DNA from: Galbitalea sp036491035
GTDB taxonomy: Bacteria > Actinomycetota > Actinomycetes > Actinomycetales > Microbacteriaceae
DNA: 56,463 nt
Assembly: GCA_036491035.1 (NCBI GenBank)
Contig: DASXCU010000107.1
Span: 1-56,463, forward strand
Direction: 5' to 3'
Part shown: in pieces, positions 24,501 through 32,427 of the stretch
Layout: each line of letters begins with the position of its first letter
How positions within the stretch are numbered: position 1 is the stretch's first letter
The notes under the pieces: model-generated
What the model was told of the DNA's origin: nothing
The model's database searches: none
Seen by the model: the letters and a program-made list of their open reading frames with translations, nothing else
Translations under genes and position numbers: made by a program

Positions 24501-25315
24501 AGCTCTCTCTCACGGGCGTGCGCTTCAGCTATCCCGGCGAGCCGGCTCGCGCCGCGTCACCGGTTCGTCGGCTCGGCCCGGCGGATCGCCGACTGCTCGA
24601 GACGGCGGATGCCGCAATGGTGAAGCCGCCGGAGGCCCTGCGAGGGATCGACCTCACGATCGCCGCCGGCGAGACTGTCGCGCTGGTCGGCGAGACCGGT
24701 GCGGGGAAGTCGACCGTGATGAAACTGGTGGCACGGTTCTACGATGCGGACTCCGGGACGGTCGCGGTCGACGGGAAGGATGTACGCGAGCTCGACCTCC
24801 ACGCGTTCCGAACGCAGCTCGGCTATGTGCCGCAGGAGGCGTTCCTGTTCACGGGGTCGGTTCGTGACAACATCGCGTACGGCCGGCCGGAGGCGACGGA
24901 CGCGGAGGTGGAGGCCGCCGCGCGAGCTGTCGGTGCGCACGAATTCGTGGTGGAGCTGGATGGCGGCTACCTGCACGAGCTGTCCGAGCGCGGCTGCTCG
25001 CTCTCGGCGGGGCATCGGCAACTGCTCGCGCTGGCCCGCGCCGAGCTGGTGAATCCGGCCATCCTTCTTCTCGACGAGGCGACGTCCAATCTCGACCTCG
25101 CGACGGAGGCCCGGGTCGCGGCGGCGCTCCAGCGAGTCTCGACCGGGCGCACAACCCTCGTGATCGCGCACCGACTTCAGACCGCGCGAACAGCCGATCG
25201 CATTGCCGTCCTGCACGGCGGTCAGCTCGTCGAGATCGGAAGTCACGACGAACTGCTGGCGCGGGAGGGTCGCTACGCGGCGATGTGGAACGCCTACGCG
25301 GTGACCGCCGAATAA
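21500..25315 (+). CDS. fused full-length ABC multidrug-type exporter (TMD-NBD-TMD-NBD) with one degenerate ATP site
   Basis: 1271 aa from GTG 21500. Two exporter halves are joined in one chain. Half 1: six helices, Walker A VGPSGSGKST near residue 367, signature LSGGQRQR near 470, Walker B ILILDDATSAID near 490, where catalytic Glu is Asp. A Gly/Arg-rich linker (about 614-635) follows. Half 2: helices from about 690, an insertion before its NBD (residues about 1015-1050), Walker A VGETGAGKST near 1061, signature altered to LSAGHRQ near 1167, Walker B ILLLDEATSNLD near 1188 with Glu kept. The Asp of NBD1 and the altered signature of NBD2 fall in the same composite site, the pattern of asymmetric heterodimeric exporters. 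Single-chain layout resembles M. tuberculosis Rv0194 (recollection). Substrate likely drugs or lipids. Confidence 0.93.
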   Translation: MNEGWVRRLWRYMLRHRRSVFISLGAALLGSACQVVVPLIARQIVDGVIIAKTSPLLPWLVLLLVLAAATFGFAYLRRYRGGRVGLEVQNDLRNDMHDHLQVMDFASLDQMSTGQLVSRANSDSALVQALLNMLPIMSGNIILLVLSLVVMFFLSPLLALVSLIMLPLLVFIAYRMRTRVFPASWDAQQKEGEVAQIVDEDTAGVRVVKAFGREAREVRRIADVSSSLYGSQLRSVRIQSRYQPVLEAVPTLGQVAVLAFGGWLTLDHQLTIGTFLAFSAYVAALVSPARQLATVLAVGQLARVGIERIFQLLDRVPAIRDAADAVELPGGGGEIRFEGVTFGYGEHAVVSDFDLTIAAGERVAFVGPSGSGKSTVAALVPRFYDVTAGSVSINGVDVRDLRLASLRGNIGVVFEESFLFSDSVRANIAYGRPDATEDEIVAAATVAAADEFIRALPRGYDTVVGERGLSLSGGQRQRIAIARAILADPDILILDDATSAIDSRTEETIHESLREALADKTVLLVAHRESTLRLADRIVVLDHGRIAEQGTHDELMENSATYRALLTGLDEDIAAAVAEGRIEVLATLTDSGTTTAEAWAGGSGTTTVGPQRTVGGGLGMGLGGGGGRGGGRGLAAMMAPTPELLARVAALGPIRDIPKVNLDAETRQDRSFSLGRLLREFRRPLAGGLVLVVLDAVAALLGPYLVKTGIDNGVQAGSGIVLAIASGVFLLVTLADLVDEIAETFVTGRLAQRVMLSLRIRIFAQLQRLSLDYYERELGGRIMTRMTTDVDQFESLIENGLLSALVAMVTFVGVGVALILVNWQLGLWTLLVVIPLAIATVVFRRRAEVLYDEARERIAIVNADFQESLSGVRESQAFVHEGATRARFHGLGARYLETRLAAQRLVATYFPFVQFLSGVADAIVLGVGALLIANGQLTAGALIAFILYIDMFFSPIQQLSQVFDSWQQTRVSVNRIAELMKLDTLTPEAQGAVDPGRLSGELSLTGVRFSYPGEPARAASPVRRLGPADRRLLETADAAMVKPPEALRGIDLTIAAGETVALVGETGAGKSTVMKLVARFYDADSGTVAVDGKDVRELDLHAFRTQLGYVPQEAFLFTGSVRDNIAYGRPEATDAEVEAAARAVGAHEFVVELDGGYLHELSERGCSLSAGHRQLLALARAELVNPAILLLDEATSNLDLATEARVAAALQRVSTGRTTLVIAHRLQTARTADRIAVLHGGQLVEIGSHDELLAREGRYAAMWNAYAVTAE

Positions 25316-25318
25316 AGC

Positions 25319-25374
25319 TCAACCGGATGGTTGAAAATCTGGTTCGATTCTCGTAAGCTCAACCACATGGTTGA
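25319..25374 (+). promoter_or_regulatory. two identical-arm operators on the second ArsR promoter
   Basis: TCAACCGGATGGTTGA (25319-25334) and TCAACCACATGGTTGA (25359-25374) share perfect TCAACC/GGTTGA arms with 4-bp centres and start 40 bp apart. Between them lies the promoter: -35 TTGAAA (25331-25336), 17-bp spacer, -10 TAAGCT (25354-25359), ATG 25367 7 nt later. The first operator overlaps the -35 and the second covers the -10 end and the start codon. Confidence 0.75.
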
Positions 25375-25693
25375 ACAATCCGACACGCTGGATGCGGTGT
25401 TCCGGTCGCTGGCCGATCCAACGCGCCGTGCAATGCTCCGCATGCTGAGCGCGGGCGAACGAAGCGTCGGCGAGCTCGCCGAGCCCTTCGAGATGTCCTT
25501 CGCCGGAGCATCCAAGCACGTTCGCGTGCTGGAGGAGGCGGGGCTCGTGCGGCGCACCGTGCGAGGTCGGGTGCACTCCTGTGCGCTCGTCCCCTTGCGG
25601 CTGGCCGAGGCGGATGCCTGGTTCGACTTCTACACGCGGTTCTGGACCGCCCGACTGGATGACCTCGAAGGAGCACTCAATGCTGAAAAGTGA
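25367..25693 (+). CDS. ArsR-family winged-helix repressor (second pair)
   Basis: 108 aa. ArsR core LDAVFRSLADPTRRAMLRMLSAGERSVGELAEPFEMSFAGASKHVRVLEEAGLVRRTVRGRVHSC; no metal-site Cys pair of the ArsR/SmtB type. Start ATG 25367 chosen because it lies at the end of the promoter and gives MVEQSDTLDAVF; the upstream in-frame TTG 25331 is inside the -35 box. Overlaps the downstream SRPBCC gene by 14 nt. Expected to bind the two TCAACC-N4-GGTTGA sites and repress its own operon. Confidence 0.92.
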   Translation: MVEQSDTLDAVFRSLADPTRRAMLRMLSAGERSVGELAEPFEMSFAGASKHVRVLEEAGLVRRTVRGRVHSCALVPLRLAEADAWFDFYTRFWTARLDDLEGALNAEK

Positions 25694-26210
25694 CAGCGAA
25701 GCAACCCGGCCGGAGCCCGGAACCGTCCGTCTGGAGCGGATGATGCCGGCGCCCATCGAGCGCGTCTGGCAATACCTCGTGGATCCGGAACTACGCGGCA
25801 CGTGGCTTGCCACCGGAACGGCCACCCCGATACCCGGCGAGGAATTCGATCTCGATTTCGACCACACCCGGATCACGGATGAACCGCAGCCGGCTTCCGG
25901 CGGATTTACGCCGCACCACGAGATCGGGACCCTGCTGGAGTGCGAAGCGCCCCGACTCCTGTCCTACAGCTGGGGCGAGTGGTTCGGCCCGGCGGCTGTT
26001 GTGACGATGGAACTCGAGCCCCAGGGGAACGAGACGCGACTGACGATCACCCACAGTCGGGTAACACAGGCCGAGATAATCCCGGATGTCGCCACCGGAT
26101 GGACGGGTCACCTCGACGCGCTGGAAGACAAGCTGCGCGGAGGGCACGGCGAAGGATTCTGGGCGAATTTCGACGAAGCGCACGATCGATATCAGGAGGC
26201 CTGGGCCTAG
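25680..26210 (+). CDS. SRPBCC (AHSA1-type) protein (second pair)
   Basis: 176 aa from ATG 25680, inside the end of the ArsR gene. Helix-grip signatures: VRLERMMPAPIERVWQYLVDPELRGTWLATG, the hydrophobic strand LLSYSWGEWFGPAAVVTMELEPQGNETRLTITHSRV, and the C-terminal helix VATGWTGHLDALEDKLRGG. About 30 residues longer than the first SRPBCC protein at 7911-8351. Ligand unknown; ArsR partners of this group often sense stress. Ends in CTAG shared with the opposing gene. Confidence 0.9.
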   Translation: MLKSDSEATRPEPGTVRLERMMPAPIERVWQYLVDPELRGTWLATGTATPIPGEEFDLDFDHTRITDEPQPASGGFTPHHEIGTLLECEAPRLLSYSWGEWFGPAAVVTMELEPQGNETRLTITHSRVTQAEIIPDVATGWTGHLDALEDKLRGGHGEGFWANFDEAHDRYQEAWA

Positions 26211-27253
26211 CTCCCGTCGGGATAACCACCCCGGTGGGACACCATCGGGAACCGCGGGAGTGCGGCGGAGGGGTCGGCGAGCGTCGCCCGCGTCTGGGTC
26301 AGGTAGGGCGCTCGGGCCCGCCAGCCGTTCGGTTTGGGCTCGAGCCCCTCCGCCAGTGTCGGCGTCACGATTTCGGCGAGAACATCCGGGAGCTCCGAGA
26401 GGGCACTCCACTTCGCGTCCAGCTCGTCCCGCTGGGATTCGGCTTCGTGAGCCGCGGCAACGCCCCTTCGCGTGAGTGTCAGGACTTTCGGCGAGGCCGG
26501 AACTGTAGCGAGGCCGGAACGCGCGAGTCGGCCGACGATGATCGCGATCGCTTCCTTCGAGACCCCGGCCAGGAGCGGCAGCTCACGCACCGGGGTCGGA
26601 TCCGTCACGTGCGGGAGCACGAGCTGGGTCGTCGCCAGCGAGAGTGGCGAGCGAGCATCGAAGTCGATCGCCATCGCGAGCAGCGCGCGCGCCAGCAGGG
26701 TCGAGAGGCCGCCTTCGACGATCGGATCGGCGGGTCGGCGATCGCGCGCCCGGTCCCAGGCGAGGATCGGGAAGCCGAGGGGGAGACCGTCGCCCACGGG
26801 CAAAGACGACAGCGCGGCTCGCAAACGGGAGATCGTGTCCGCGCCGAAACGCTCCGACCAGCGCTCCTCAACTAGCGCCTCGAGCGGTGCCCAGGTCTCG
26901 CGAGCCTGTCGGCCGGCGGCAGTCAGCGTGACGAGACGCTCGCCCTGATCGCCCTCGCCCGGCGCGACGCGGGCGTACCTCCAGCGGGTCAGCTCACCGA
27001 GCCGACTGGCGATCGCGGAAGCGCCATCGCCCGCACGCCGCGCGAGCTCGCGGGCCGTGCATCCGTCGTCCGGAATCTGGCGCAGGTAGTTCGACCAGAA
27101 CGTCAGGGACGTGAGCCACGGCCCGCTCTTGCTGCCGTCGCCCCGATCCGCCGCCGTGCGGTGCGGCATTCGAGATTCGAACTCGTTGTCGGCCTCGATC
27201 GTGAATGCGACGAAGGCCTGCGAGAGCGGAGCAAGCACGGACCGCCCGGACAC
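26207..27253 (-). CDS. tandem winged-helix (MarR-like) protein
   Basis: 348 aa from GTG 27253 (GTG 27238 is an alternative). Two winged-helix units are visible: the first around residues 65-150 (FWSNYLRQIPDDGCTARELARRAGDGASAIASRLGELTRWRYARVAPG...RLVTLTAAGRQARETW), the second around 220-290 (PVRELPLLAGVSKEAIAIIVGRLARSGLATVPASPKVLTLTRRGVAAAHE). Both end in the LTxxGxxA turn common in MarR proteins. It may bind DNA as a pseudo-dimer within one chain (inference). Begins 7 nt after the thiolase stop, so it is probably co-transcribed with the thiolase gene. Confidence 0.7.
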   Translation of the reverse strand: MSGRSVLAPLSQAFVAFTIEADNEFESRMPHRTAADRGDGSKSGPWLTSLTFWSNYLRQIPDDGCTARELARRAGDGASAIASRLGELTRWRYARVAPGEGDQGERLVTLTAAGRQARETWAPLEALVEERWSERFGADTISRLRAALSSLPVGDGLPLGFPILAWDRARDRRPADPIVEGGLSTLLARALLAMAIDFDARSPLSLATTQLVLPHVTDPTPVRELPLLAGVSKEAIAIIVGRLARSGLATVPASPKVLTLTRRGVAAAHEAESQRDELDAKWSALSELPDVLAEIVTPTLAEGLEPKPNGWRARAPYLTQTRATLADPSAALPRFPMVSHRGGYPDGS

Positions 27254-27260
27254 GTCGCAG

Positions 27261-28418
27261 CTACATCCTCTCGATGAGCGTCGCGTTGGACATGCCGCCG
27301 CCCTCGCACATGACCTGGAGGCCGATCGTGCCCTCCGTCTGTTCGAGGGTGTTGACCATGGTGCCGAGGAGCCGGGTACCGCTCGAGCCGAGGGCGTGGC
27401 CGAGAGCGATGGCACCACCGCGCGGGTTGACCTTCTCCGGATCGGCGCCGACATCGTGCTGCCAGGCGAGAACTACCGGCGCAAAGGCCTCGTTGACCTC
27501 GAACGTGTCGATGTCGCCGATCGACAGTCCCGAACGGGACAGGATGCGACGGGTCGCCGGAATCACGCCGGTCAACATCTCGATCGGGTCGGACCCGACG
27601 ACGGCGAAGTTGGTGAACCGGGCTCGGGGCGTGAGGCCGAGCTCGGCTGCCTTCTTCTCGCTCATGATGAGGACGGCGGATGCACCATCCGTCAGCGGGG
27701 ACGAGTTGCCGGGCGTGATCCGCCACTCCTTGATCTCGGGGAATCGCTTGCCGATCTCTTCGTCGTAGAACGCGGGCCTCAGGCCGGCGAGTCCCTCGAC
27801 CGTTGTCGAGGGGCGAAGCGTCTCATCCACCGCGAAGTCTCCGATCGGCAGAATCTCCCGCGAGAAGTCCGATGCCGCGGCAAGGCGGTGCGAGCGGGCG
27901 GAATACTCGTCGAGCGTCTCGCGCGACAGGTTCCAGCGGTTCGCGATCAGTTCGGCGGAGATGCCCTGGCCGACCAGGCCGTCCGGGAAGCGGTCGTGAA
28001 CGAAGGTACCCCACGGGTCCTGGCCGAGCGTCGCGTAGTTGATCGGGTACTTGCTCATCTGCTCGACACCGCAGGCGATCACGATGTCGTAGCTGCCCGC
28101 GATCACGCCCTGGGCCGCGAAGGTCGCCGCCTGTTGGCTCGACCCGCACTGGCGATCGATCGTCGTGCCGGGGACGGTGACTGGGAAGCCCGCAGCGAGT
28201 GCAGCATTGCGACCGATGTTGACGGACTGCTCGCCGACCTGCGCGAGGCATCCGGCGATCACGTCATCGATGAGGGCCGGATCGAGATTGTTGCGTGCGA
28301 CGAGTTCCTTCAGGACGGTTGCGAGCAGGTCGACTGGGTGGAAGCCCGAGAGTGCGCCACCAGCCTTCCCGCGTCCGGATGCAGTGCGGAGGGTGTCGAC
28401 GATGACGGCGTTAGGCAT
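27261..28418 (-). CDS. thiolase (acetyl-CoA C-acyltransferase)
   Basis: 385 aa. Complete thiolase: nucleophile Cys in TIDRQCGSSQQAATFAAQ, NEAFAP loop (VNEAFAPVVLAW), catalytic His in NPRGGAIALGHALGSSGTRL and the second Cys in VMCEGGGMSNATLIERM. Catalyses thiolytic cleavage of 3-ketoacyl-CoA in beta-oxidation, or the reverse condensation. No other fatty-acid degradation gene lies close by. TAGCGT ends 6 nt before ATG 28418; the same 15-base promoter-start string precedes metY. Confidence 0.93.
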   Translation of the reverse strand: MPNAVIVDTLRTASGRGKAGGALSGFHPVDLLATVLKELVARNNLDPALIDDVIAGCLAQVGEQSVNIGRNAALAAGFPVTVPGTTIDRQCGSSQQAATFAAQGVIAGSYDIVIACGVEQMSKYPINYATLGQDPWGTFVHDRFPDGLVGQGISAELIANRWNLSRETLDEYSARSHRLAAASDFSREILPIGDFAVDETLRPSTTVEGLAGLRPAFYDEEIGKRFPEIKEWRITPGNSSPLTDGASAVLIMSEKKAAELGLTPRARFTNFAVVGSDPIEMLTGVIPATRRILSRSGLSIGDIDTFEVNEAFAPVVLAWQHDVGADPEKVNPRGGAIALGHALGSSGTRLLGTMVNTLEQTEGTIGLQVMCEGGGMSNATLIERM

Positions 28419-28502
28419 GCGCCAACGCTACGCCAGGGAGGTTGGTGTGTGCTGTCTGCGGCGTTGTTGGCGTCTTTGCTGTTGGTTGACAACTGTTCGC
28501 CG

Positions 28503-31500
28503 CTAGGGGGCCAGCGCCTTCGCGATGCGCTGGGGGGAGACGGTCTCGGCCGTGCCCAGCTGCTGTGCGAACAGGCTGACCCGCAGCTCCTCGAGCATCC
28601 AGCGCACGCGCACCAGTCGCTCAGGGGTGTGCGGGCCGAGCGGAATCCGTCCGCCGGCGGCGACGTAGCCGGCCGTCGCATCCTGCACCTGCAGCTGCCA
28701 GGCGCGATCCCGGGCGAGTTCCGTCGGCAGCTTCTCGATACGGCTCGTGATGCCCCTGAGATAGCGCGGAACCTCTCGAAGCTGCGCGGCCCCGGTACAA
28801 GAGACGAATCCGGGGAAGACCAGTCCCGCCAGCTGTTCGCGCGCGTCCGCGAGGGACGCGACCAGTGTCATGCTCGCTGCACTTCGCAGCGCACGGTCGG
28901 CGTCTCGCGCGGCACCCAGAACCCCGCTGACGGTCGCCGTGATCTCGAGGAGGCTGTCCACGAGTCCGGCGGAGACCTCGGTCCGCGTCGCCTCAAATTC
29001 GGCCCGCGTCCAGAGGATACCGTCGGGGCGTCGGGTTCGTACTCCGGCGTCGATCGCGGCGACGAGGATGTCGTCGAACAGTGCGTTGACGTTCTGGTAC
29101 GGACTCGTCGCGAGCAGCAACTTCTCGTTCTGCGTCAGGTGCTCGCGCACGTAACCGAGCGGGGACGGAATCCCGAGCTGCAGCAGCCGGCGGACGCCGG
29201 CGGGGGTCTCACGGGCCTGGTCGTCCGACGAGCTCATGAGCGTGATCGAGACGGATGTTCCGTGGTCGACGATTGCCGGGTACGCGCGGATGACCGTTCC
29301 GCCCTGGGGAGTGTCGAGCACCTTCGGGAGCTCATCGAAGTCCCAGCTCGTGATGCCGGAACGCTCGATCGCGTGCGGGGTCGACGCACTCACTCGCGCG
29401 ACCGCCTCGCGCCCGCGGCTCTTGAGCTTCTGTTGGAGGCCGGGGAGATCGGTAGACCGCGCGAGCTCGACGCCCTTCTCATTGATCACAGCGAACGACA
29501 TCTTCAGGTGCGCGGGCAACCGCGCGGTCTCGAAGTCGGATCCATCGACCGGGGTGTAGGTCAGCCGCTGGATGCTCGAGGCCAGATAGTCGACGAGCGG
29601 CGTCGCATCCGGAGACTCGAGGTCCTCGGCGAGCACGTGACGGTCGGGGAGTTCCGCGAGCAGGCGGCGCGCCCAGTCCGCCGCCGGTACGACGTTCCGG
29701 CGGATCGCCTTGGGCAGGGTCTTCAGCAGTGCCGTCACGAGCTCCTCGCGAAGGCCCGGAACAAGCCAGTCGAATCCGCCGGGACGCAGTGAGGCGAGAA
29801 GCGCCAGCGGGACGTCCACGGTCACACCGTCATCGTCGGTTCCCGGCTCGAACCGGTATTCCAGCGATAGCGTCTGGTCGCCCTGCCGCCAGCTCGCGGG
29901 GAACGCGTCCTCGTCGATCGCCGTCTCGCCGGCCAGGTTCTCACGCGTCATCGTGAGCAGGTCCGGGCGAACCTCGTGCTCCGCGCGCCACCACGTCTCG
30001 AAGCCGCGCGTGGTCGAGACCTCCGCCGGGATCCGGGCGTTGTAGAAGTCGACGATCGCCTCGTCGTCGTACAGGATGTCCCGCCGCCGCGATCGCTCCT
30101 CGAGCTGGGCGAGCTCGGCTCGCAGATCACGATTGTCGCGGTCGAACTGGGACAGGCGCTTATCGATTCGTTCGAGGTCCCACTCGCCGTCGACGAGCGC
30201 GGAACGGATGAAGAGGTCTCTCGCCCACGCCGGATCGATGCGCGCGAATTGGACCCGGCGATTCACGACGATCGGGACGCCGTAGAGCGTCACCCGTTCG
30301 GACGCGACCGCGGAGCCCTGGCGCTTCTCCCAGTGCGGCTCGCCGTAGGTGCGTTTGACGAGGTCGCCCGCGATCGGTTCGGCCCACGCCGGGTCGATTC
30401 CCGCGTTCATCCGGGCGAACAGCCTGCTCGTTTCGACGAGTTCCGCGCTCATAATGGCCGCGGGCTGTTTCTTGACGAGCGCCGAGCCCGGGAAGACGAC
30501 GAAGCGCACCTGACGCGCTCCGACGTAGTCGCGTTTGGCCGGGTCGCGAATTCCCAGCTGGCTGAGGAGTCCGGCGAGCAGGGACTTGTGCACGCCATCC
30601 GGATTCGCCGACGGATCTCCGACCGGGAGCTTCAGCTGCTTCGCCGCCCGCGCGAGCTGCCGATACAGGTCCGCCCACTCGCGGATGCGCAGGAAGTTCA
30701 GGTGCTCGTTCTTGCACAGTCGACGCAACTGGTTGCCACTGAGCTCCGACTCCTTCTCCTTGAGGTAGTTCCAGAGGTTCAGAAGGGTCAGAAAGTCGCT
30801 GGTCGGATCGACGAATCGGGCGTGCAGCTGGTCCGCGTGGGCACGCCTCTCGAGCGGTCGCTCGCGCGGGTCCTGGATCGTCAGGCCCGCGGTGATGGCG
30901 AGCACCTCGCGAGTGACACCGTGGCGCTTCGATTCGACGATCATCCGGGCGAGACGCGGGTCGACAGGGAGCTGGGTGAGCTGGCGCCCGATGGGGGTGA
31001 TCTTCGGCTCGCGGGTCGAGCCCGTCGAGACGAGGACCGCCTGCAACTCCGCGAGGAGGTCGAGCCCATCCTTGATTCCGCGCGAGTCGGGCGGCTGCAG
31101 GAACGGGAACGCTGCGATGTCCCCGAGCCCCAGCGAGATCATCTGCAGGATGACGGCGGCAAGGTTGGTGCGCAGGATCTCGGGCTCGGTGAACTCCGGG
31201 CGCTTCAGGAAGTCCTCTTCGGAGTACAGCCGGATGGCGATGCCGTCACTGGTTCGACCGCTGCGGCCGGAGCGCTGGTTGGCGGACGCCTGACTGATCG
31301 CCTCGATGGGGAGCCGCTGGATTTTCGCCCGCGTCGAGTACCGGCTGATTCGGGCGGTTCCGGCGTCGATTACGTACTTGATGCCCGGCACGGTGAGGCT
31401 GGTCTCGGCGACGTTCGTCGCGAGGATGACCCGCCGCCGCGTCCCCGGGATCGCAGACGGCTGGAAGACGCGGTGCTGGTCCGCGGCGCTGAGGCGCCCG

Positions 31501-32300
31501 TACAGGGGCAGGACCTCCGTGCCGGGAAGCCTGCGGCCCCTGATCGAGTCCTCGGCATCCCGGATCTCGGACTCGCCCGACAGAAACACCAGCACGTCGC
31601 CGGGTGCCTCACGCGCTAGTTCGTCCAGCGCGTCATTGATTCCCTGGAGGTAGTCGCGATCCTGCGGCGCGGGACCGTCGACATCCTCGTCCTCGGTCGT
31701 CTCGGCGACCAGCGCGCGGTACCGGATCTCGACAGGGTAGGTTCGTCCGCTCACCTCGATGATCGGGGCGCCGCCAAAGTGCCGGGAGAAGCTCTCCGGA
31801 TCGATCGTCGCACTCGTGATGATCAGCTTGAGGTCCGGCCGCTGCGGCAGCAGCTGCTTCAGATATCCGAGCAGGAAGTCGATAGTGAGACTGCGCTCGT
31901 GGGCCTCGTCGAGGATGATCGTGTCGTACTTTTTCAGCAGACGATCGCGGTGGATCTCGTTCAGGAGGATGCCGTCGGTCATCAGCTTGATTCGAGTGTC
32001 GGCTCCGACGCGGTCGGTGAACCGCACCTGGTACCCGACCAGCCCGCCGAGTTCGGTGCCGAGCTCCTCGGCAATCCGCTCGGCGATCGTGCGAGCCGCG
32101 ATGCGGCGCGGCTGCGTGTGACCGATGCTCTCCCGGCCGAGCTCGAGGCAGATCTTCGGCAGCTGCGTGGTCTTGCCGGAGCCCGTTGCTCCCGCGACGA
32201 TGACGACCTGGTTCTCCGCGATGGCGCGCGCGATGTCCTCGCGACGCTGGCTTACCGGCAGCTCGGGAGGGAACGTGATCGTGGGGACGACGGGCGACAT
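28503..32300 (-). CDS. hrpA: ATP-dependent RNA helicase HrpA
   Basis: 1265 aa, the usual size for HrpA. DEAH-helicase motifs in order: I GATGSGKTTQLPK, Ia TQPRRIAARTIAERI, II DEAH (TIILDEAHERSL), III SATID, V TNVAETSLTVPGI, VI QRSGRSGRTSDG. OB-fold and HrpA-specific C-terminal regions (DUF3418-type) fill the second half. It remodels mRNA/ribosome complexes. Start taken at ATG 32300 (MSPVVPTITFPPELP); an in-frame ATG 30 nt upstream (32330) has its GGGGAGG touching the start codon, too close to work well. Monocistronic. Confidence 0.93.
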   Translation of the reverse strand: MSPVVPTITFPPELPVSQRREDIARAIAENQVVIVAGATGSGKTTQLPKICLELGRESIGHTQPRRIAARTIAERIAEELGTELGGLVGYQVRFTDRVGADTRIKLMTDGILLNEIHRDRLLKKYDTIILDEAHERSLTIDFLLGYLKQLLPQRPDLKLIITSATIDPESFSRHFGGAPIIEVSGRTYPVEIRYRALVAETTEDEDVDGPAPQDRDYLQGINDALDELAREAPGDVLVFLSGESEIRDAEDSIRGRRLPGTEVLPLYGRLSAADQHRVFQPSAIPGTRRRVILATNVAETSLTVPGIKYVIDAGTARISRYSTRAKIQRLPIEAISQASANQRSGRSGRTSDGIAIRLYSEEDFLKRPEFTEPEILRTNLAAVILQMISLGLGDIAAFPFLQPPDSRGIKDGLDLLAELQAVLVSTGSTREPKITPIGRQLTQLPVDPRLARMIVESKRHGVTREVLAITAGLTIQDPRERPLERRAHADQLHARFVDPTSDFLTLLNLWNYLKEKESELSGNQLRRLCKNEHLNFLRIREWADLYRQLARAAKQLKLPVGDPSANPDGVHKSLLAGLLSQLGIRDPAKRDYVGARQVRFVVFPGSALVKKQPAAIMSAELVETSRLFARMNAGIDPAWAEPIAGDLVKRTYGEPHWEKRQGSAVASERVTLYGVPIVVNRRVQFARIDPAWARDLFIRSALVDGEWDLERIDKRLSQFDRDNRDLRAELAQLEERSRRRDILYDDEAIVDFYNARIPAEVSTTRGFETWWRAEHEVRPDLLTMTRENLAGETAIDEDAFPASWRQGDQTLSLEYRFEPGTDDDGVTVDVPLALLASLRPGGFDWLVPGLREELVTALLKTLPKAIRRNVVPAADWARRLLAELPDRHVLAEDLESPDATPLVDYLASSIQRLTYTPVDGSDFETARLPAHLKMSFAVINEKGVELARSTDLPGLQQKLKSRGREAVARVSASTPHAIERSGITSWDFDELPKVLDTPQGGTVIRAYPAIVDHGTSVSITLMSSSDDQARETPAGVRRLLQLGIPSPLGYVREHLTQNEKLLLATSPYQNVNALFDDILVAAIDAGVRTRRPDGILWTRAEFEATRTEVSAGLVDSLLEITATVSGVLGAARDADRALRSAASMTLVASLADAREQLAGLVFPGFVSCTGAAQLREVPRYLRGITSRIEKLPTELARDRAWQLQVQDATAGYVAAGGRIPLGPHTPERLVRVRWMLEELRVSLFAQQLGTAETVSPQRIAKALAP

Positions 32301-32427
32301 GAGCCTTCCATCGTAAGGCTCGACCCTCATCCTCCCCAGCGGTCGTCGCTGACCGACCTCACCCGTGCGCGCTCTCCTGTTTGCGAATGCCCGTTCCCCG
32401 GTTCAGGCTGATCCCCGTGGGTAGGAC

